Assembly: GCA_022496805.1 (NCBI GenBank)
Contig: CM040086.1
Location: forward strand, 1,118,501-1,182,500
DNA from: Pohlia nutans
Lineage: Eukaryota; Streptophyta; Bryopsida; Bryales; Mniaceae
DNA length: 64,000 nt
Reading direction: 5' to 3'
Shown here: positions 61,152 through 64,000 of the stretch, piece by piece
Layout of the letters: each line of letters begins with the position of its first letter
How positions within the stretch are numbered: the stretch's first letter is position 1
Made by a program: the position numbers and the translations under genes
Notes under the pieces: generated by a model
The model's input: the letters and a program-made list of their open reading frames with translations, nothing else
The model's database searches: none
Told to the model about the DNA's origin: nothing

Positions 61152-64000
61152 AGGGGAGGGATGTTCCCGTAGAGGACCCTGAAACTGTGCAGGTCATCCC
61201 GGATGATGAGATGCCCATTCCGCATTGCTTGGGTTTGAGCCGAGAGGAGTGGTGCAAAAAAGAAGTGTCTCTCCATAATGAAGGAGGGGAAGTCGTAGCC
61301 ACAGCGTACGTGGAGTTCGCAAAGGAATGGCAATCGATAGATGCACGGTATCCGCTTGGAAGTGACCACGTCGGCGTTGTAGTCTATGAAGTAAATGCAG
61401 CTGGCACGTCGCTTGCATGTCGAACGCTGCAAAGGTGGCCTGTAAAGAGGACATTCTACGAAGGAGTCAGTGTGTATGATCAACAACGAAATCACAACGA
61501 ACTAGTGAAAGCAAAAGCCGACCGATTAGGTGACCGCCTAGGGAGTAGACAATACTTCTCGCTTCGCCATAGTGGACATGTGAAACAAGCAAAGAGAAAA
61601 GATGTATTGATCATGAAGGAGTCCATAACCAAGGCGCTCAGGTCGTACTGTTGCAAAAGGCGTTGTGTAGATCAGTTTACCCCGTCCGTGGTAGAGAGCT
61701 TGCGGTATGAGATGCACCACTCCGACACAAAGTTCAAGAACAATCTGAAACTTGCAGTGCACAAAAATTATCACTATGTACCCCAAACAGCAAAGAAAGT
61801 ATGTGTAGTAGAAGGAAAGATCGTATGTTGCTCTGCATGGCGCATACTTTACGGTGTGTCAAAGACGGATTTCTATAGATATCGCGCTTATTCCGCAGAA
61901 GGACGTCGTGCGCAACAACACGGAGGAGTTGGAAGGAGGAAACGCTCAAGGAGTGCAGCCCAAGCAGTACAAACGATGTCGATGATATTAGCATCATCAG
62001 CAGATGTTATGCCACACAAAACTCACACGCCAGCACAGGGAAAAATGAAGGGAGTGAAGGTAGTAGAGAAAGTGCTACCGGCTGGAACAAAGTGGAAGAA
62101 TATATTGGATGAAGTGAACAAGGTACATGACGTAATTATTTCTCCTGCATGTTGCCAGAAATATGTCCGGCGCTGAAATGTCATTAGTATAGACAGTAGT
62201 CTTCTGTGGTGTGAGTGTAAACAATACTTAGAAATAGAGAATGTGGGACTGTACAGCTGGTGTCCGTATAACTAAGTACTGTAACCAAATACCATGCGTA
62301 GGTTCAAAGGGAATGTGGAGAGAAAGTGATCTCTCAGTCTACTTGCAGCAAACTTCGGAAAGAACATTTCTCGGAGTACCAGATAAAGCGTTGAGGTGAT
62401 TCGTTTGCTCGTTGCGGGAGATGCGATGAACTAACGAGGTTGCGCAATGTCCATGCATTTGGATCGCCCGGATACAAGCACGTGCTTGTACTCCTGGAGA
62501 GTCATCTCCGGGAGCAGGAGGCGTCTCGGGCCTACTACTACTTAAGCCGAGCTTTGGCTTGCTATCGTCCATTGCAAGTACTATGTATAATGCACGATAA
62601 AGTAGACCATTCCAAAACAGCGTCGCCTTGCTTCGCATCAAAGAACAAAGCGGTGGATGGGCTCATGAAACTACCAGTGTCTGTGACGGGAATGCTTGCA
62701 CATGGTCATGGTGACAAGAAGTATGCGCATTATGTGTTAGACGTGTATCCCGCTGATAGCAACCAAACGATAGGATCGATTGCAAAACTTCTGCGGGACC
62801 TCGAGGGCCCACCGAAGAGTGACATGCCAAATTCTCTATTTGCGGGAACTGGGACAACTGAATTATACGAAGCAATACTTGTTGGATCAGATGTGTGTAT
62901 ATCATCTGTACCGGTGAAACCAAGACCGCCCACTGCTGACTTTACGAAGTTACCGCCCACGCTGCATGTCCAACTCGACAATTGTTGGAAAGACAACAAA
63001 AGTCGGCATATTAAATGCTTTTGGTCTCTACTTGTTGCGAAAGGAATTTTTGAAGAAATCCAAGTGTCGTACATGGTGGTGGGGCACACTCACGATGACG
63101 TCGATGCATCATTTGGGCGCTGGAGTATGAAACTACGAAAGAACGATTATCCTACAATACCATTGTTAATGAAGTCATACATGGACTTAGATGACGATTC
63201 GTTCATTCCAGCTCTAATAGAGGAAGTGCCGGATTTTAAGGCATTCATCCAAAATTTCATTAGCGAGGACCCTCTGATTGGTCACTCCAAAGGACGACAA
63301 TTCCGATTTTACAGGGACGCCAGTGGGTGGCCTTTGATGCAGTACAAATTGCGTTGCACAGATGACAGGTGGAGACCTACGGAGGGTATCAAGTTATGGA
63401 AGGAGGACGACGATGGTAAGCCAACATTACCAGGGGGGAGCCCAAAGGCTGTGTTGCCACGCGGTATGAAAGGGCAACCAGACATAGTGAAAGGGTTACA
63501 GGGATTCATACAACACTGGAAGTCCGTTGGCGATGCAGACAAGTCAGGGGAATATGCACGCCAACACGCACACCTCATAGAATATTGGCAAGGGGTTAAA
63601 GCAGCACTGGAAGAACCTGAAATGGAAGCAGTGGATGTATTATGTATGAGATTTTGGCCCAAAACAAGGCAATCATTTGAGGTGCAGACACTATACACTG
63701 AGGATGGAAACCTACGCGATGAATTCGCTGAAGAGGACCATTATATTGGACCTCGAAGCCTGAGACCTAGAGCATCATTTCGCGTTGCGAGAGATTGTCG
63801 AGCTGGAAATTTCTTGTTAGTGCGAGCAGCATTGGATAGCACAGCACCTGTGTGGTTGGCTGAAGCCCGCTCGGACCCCATTATGACATTTGGGGATGCC
63901 AATTACAAGATGATTAGAGTGCAATGGTATAAACCATGTTCGAGGCGAGGTAGAGAAAGTAGGCCATACGAACAGTGGGACACTTTGAAGAGCTTCAAGT
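61152..64000 (+). pseudogene. Transposase-like gene of element 2 (DUF7869-like), runs off the window
   Basis: Starts after an acceptor-like TTCAATTGCAG at 61151, so an upstream exon is likely. It is homologous along its whole length to the gene at 19780-23877: CCKRRC cysteine cluster, AWRILYGVSKTDFYRYRAY, ARCGRC, HDKVDH, LDNCWKDNKSRH and VGHTHDDVDASFGRWS, then a C-terminal domain with FRVARDCRAGNF. It is broken after RKYVRR-like sequence (stop at 62174) with about 165 bp of extra DNA, and again by a TGA at 62392-62394. From 62395 to the window end it is open, including the spot where the other copy holds the CACTA insertion. I infer a DNA transposase of a poorly described family; the active-site assignment is unproven. 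Confidence 0.65.

Larger units (their letters stand above)
50402..64000. mobile_element. Giant element 2, inverted relative of element 1, partial
   Basis: Contains a leftward accessory gene (50402-54151) and a rightward transposase-like gene (61152 to window end), again divergent. Their mutual order is the mirror image of element 1. Between them and in the accessory gene's introns lie palindromes of motif B, never motif A. Neither end is visible: the right end is beyond the window and the left end is not recognised. SINE and R2 repeats interrupt it. Confidence 0.55.

Overview
The window is nuclear DNA of a green plant, most likely a non-seed land plant or close streptophyte relative. A moss, liverwort or lycophyte is plausible, but the sequence alone does not name the species. 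The signs are a plant-type intronless presenilin gene, a plant-type aldo-keto reductase with four visible GT-AG exons, TTTAGGG-type telomere-like stretches and telo-boxes, and a very high density of transposable elements of plant classes.

Layout. 1-3.4 kb: the presenilin gene (minus strand) and its promoter. 3.4-9.1 kb: AT-rich DNA with two MITE-like repeats and a 1.58-kb near-perfect palindrome. 10.06-11.7 kb: a complete but broken Tc1-type (DD34E) transposon sitting in an intron of a 5'-truncated aldo-keto reductase gene (11.8-12.9 kb). 13.7-16.5 kb: a pogo-like transposase gene split by one in-frame TAG. 18.86-42.2 kb: what I read as one giant DNA transposon of about 23.3 kb (element 1). 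42.86-48.27 kb: a young, intact Ty1/copia retrotransposon. 50.4-64 kb (running off the end): a second, inverted and diverged relative of the giant transposon (element 2).

The main result is the pair of giant elements. Each carries two divergently transcribed units. One is a transposase-like gene (CC-C zinc-like motif, then Asp-bearing motifs HDKxDH, DN..xDNK and GHTHDDxDA) and the other is a long multi-exon accessory gene. In element 1 the accessory gene reads through eight exons (34748-41819) in consistent phase to about 1795 residues. It has a tentative ParB/DGQHR-like segment, a proline-rich/coiled-coil part and an FCP1-like phosphatase domain. In element 2 a homologous accessory gene keeps the same intron positions and phases. 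Each element has its own family of short palindromes: an AGGTCGA..TCGACCT type in element 1, and a CCACTGTG-CAATTG-CACAGTGG type in element 2. These palindromes lie between the two divergent genes and also inside the accessory gene's introns. Element 1 is bounded by about 38-40 bp inverted repeats with a CAT direct repeat outside. I infer element-specific protein binding sites co-evolving with element-encoded proteins.

The insertions are nested. A CACTA element with TAG target duplication sits in the transposase gene of element 1. A tRNA-derived SINE sits inside that CACTA element, and a relative of this SINE lies at the broken 5' edge of the accessory gene of element 2. Both transposase-like copies carry stops or breaks, whereas the accessory gene of element 1 looks intact. 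The remaining stretches are AT-rich, microsatellite or minisatellite DNA without supportable genes.
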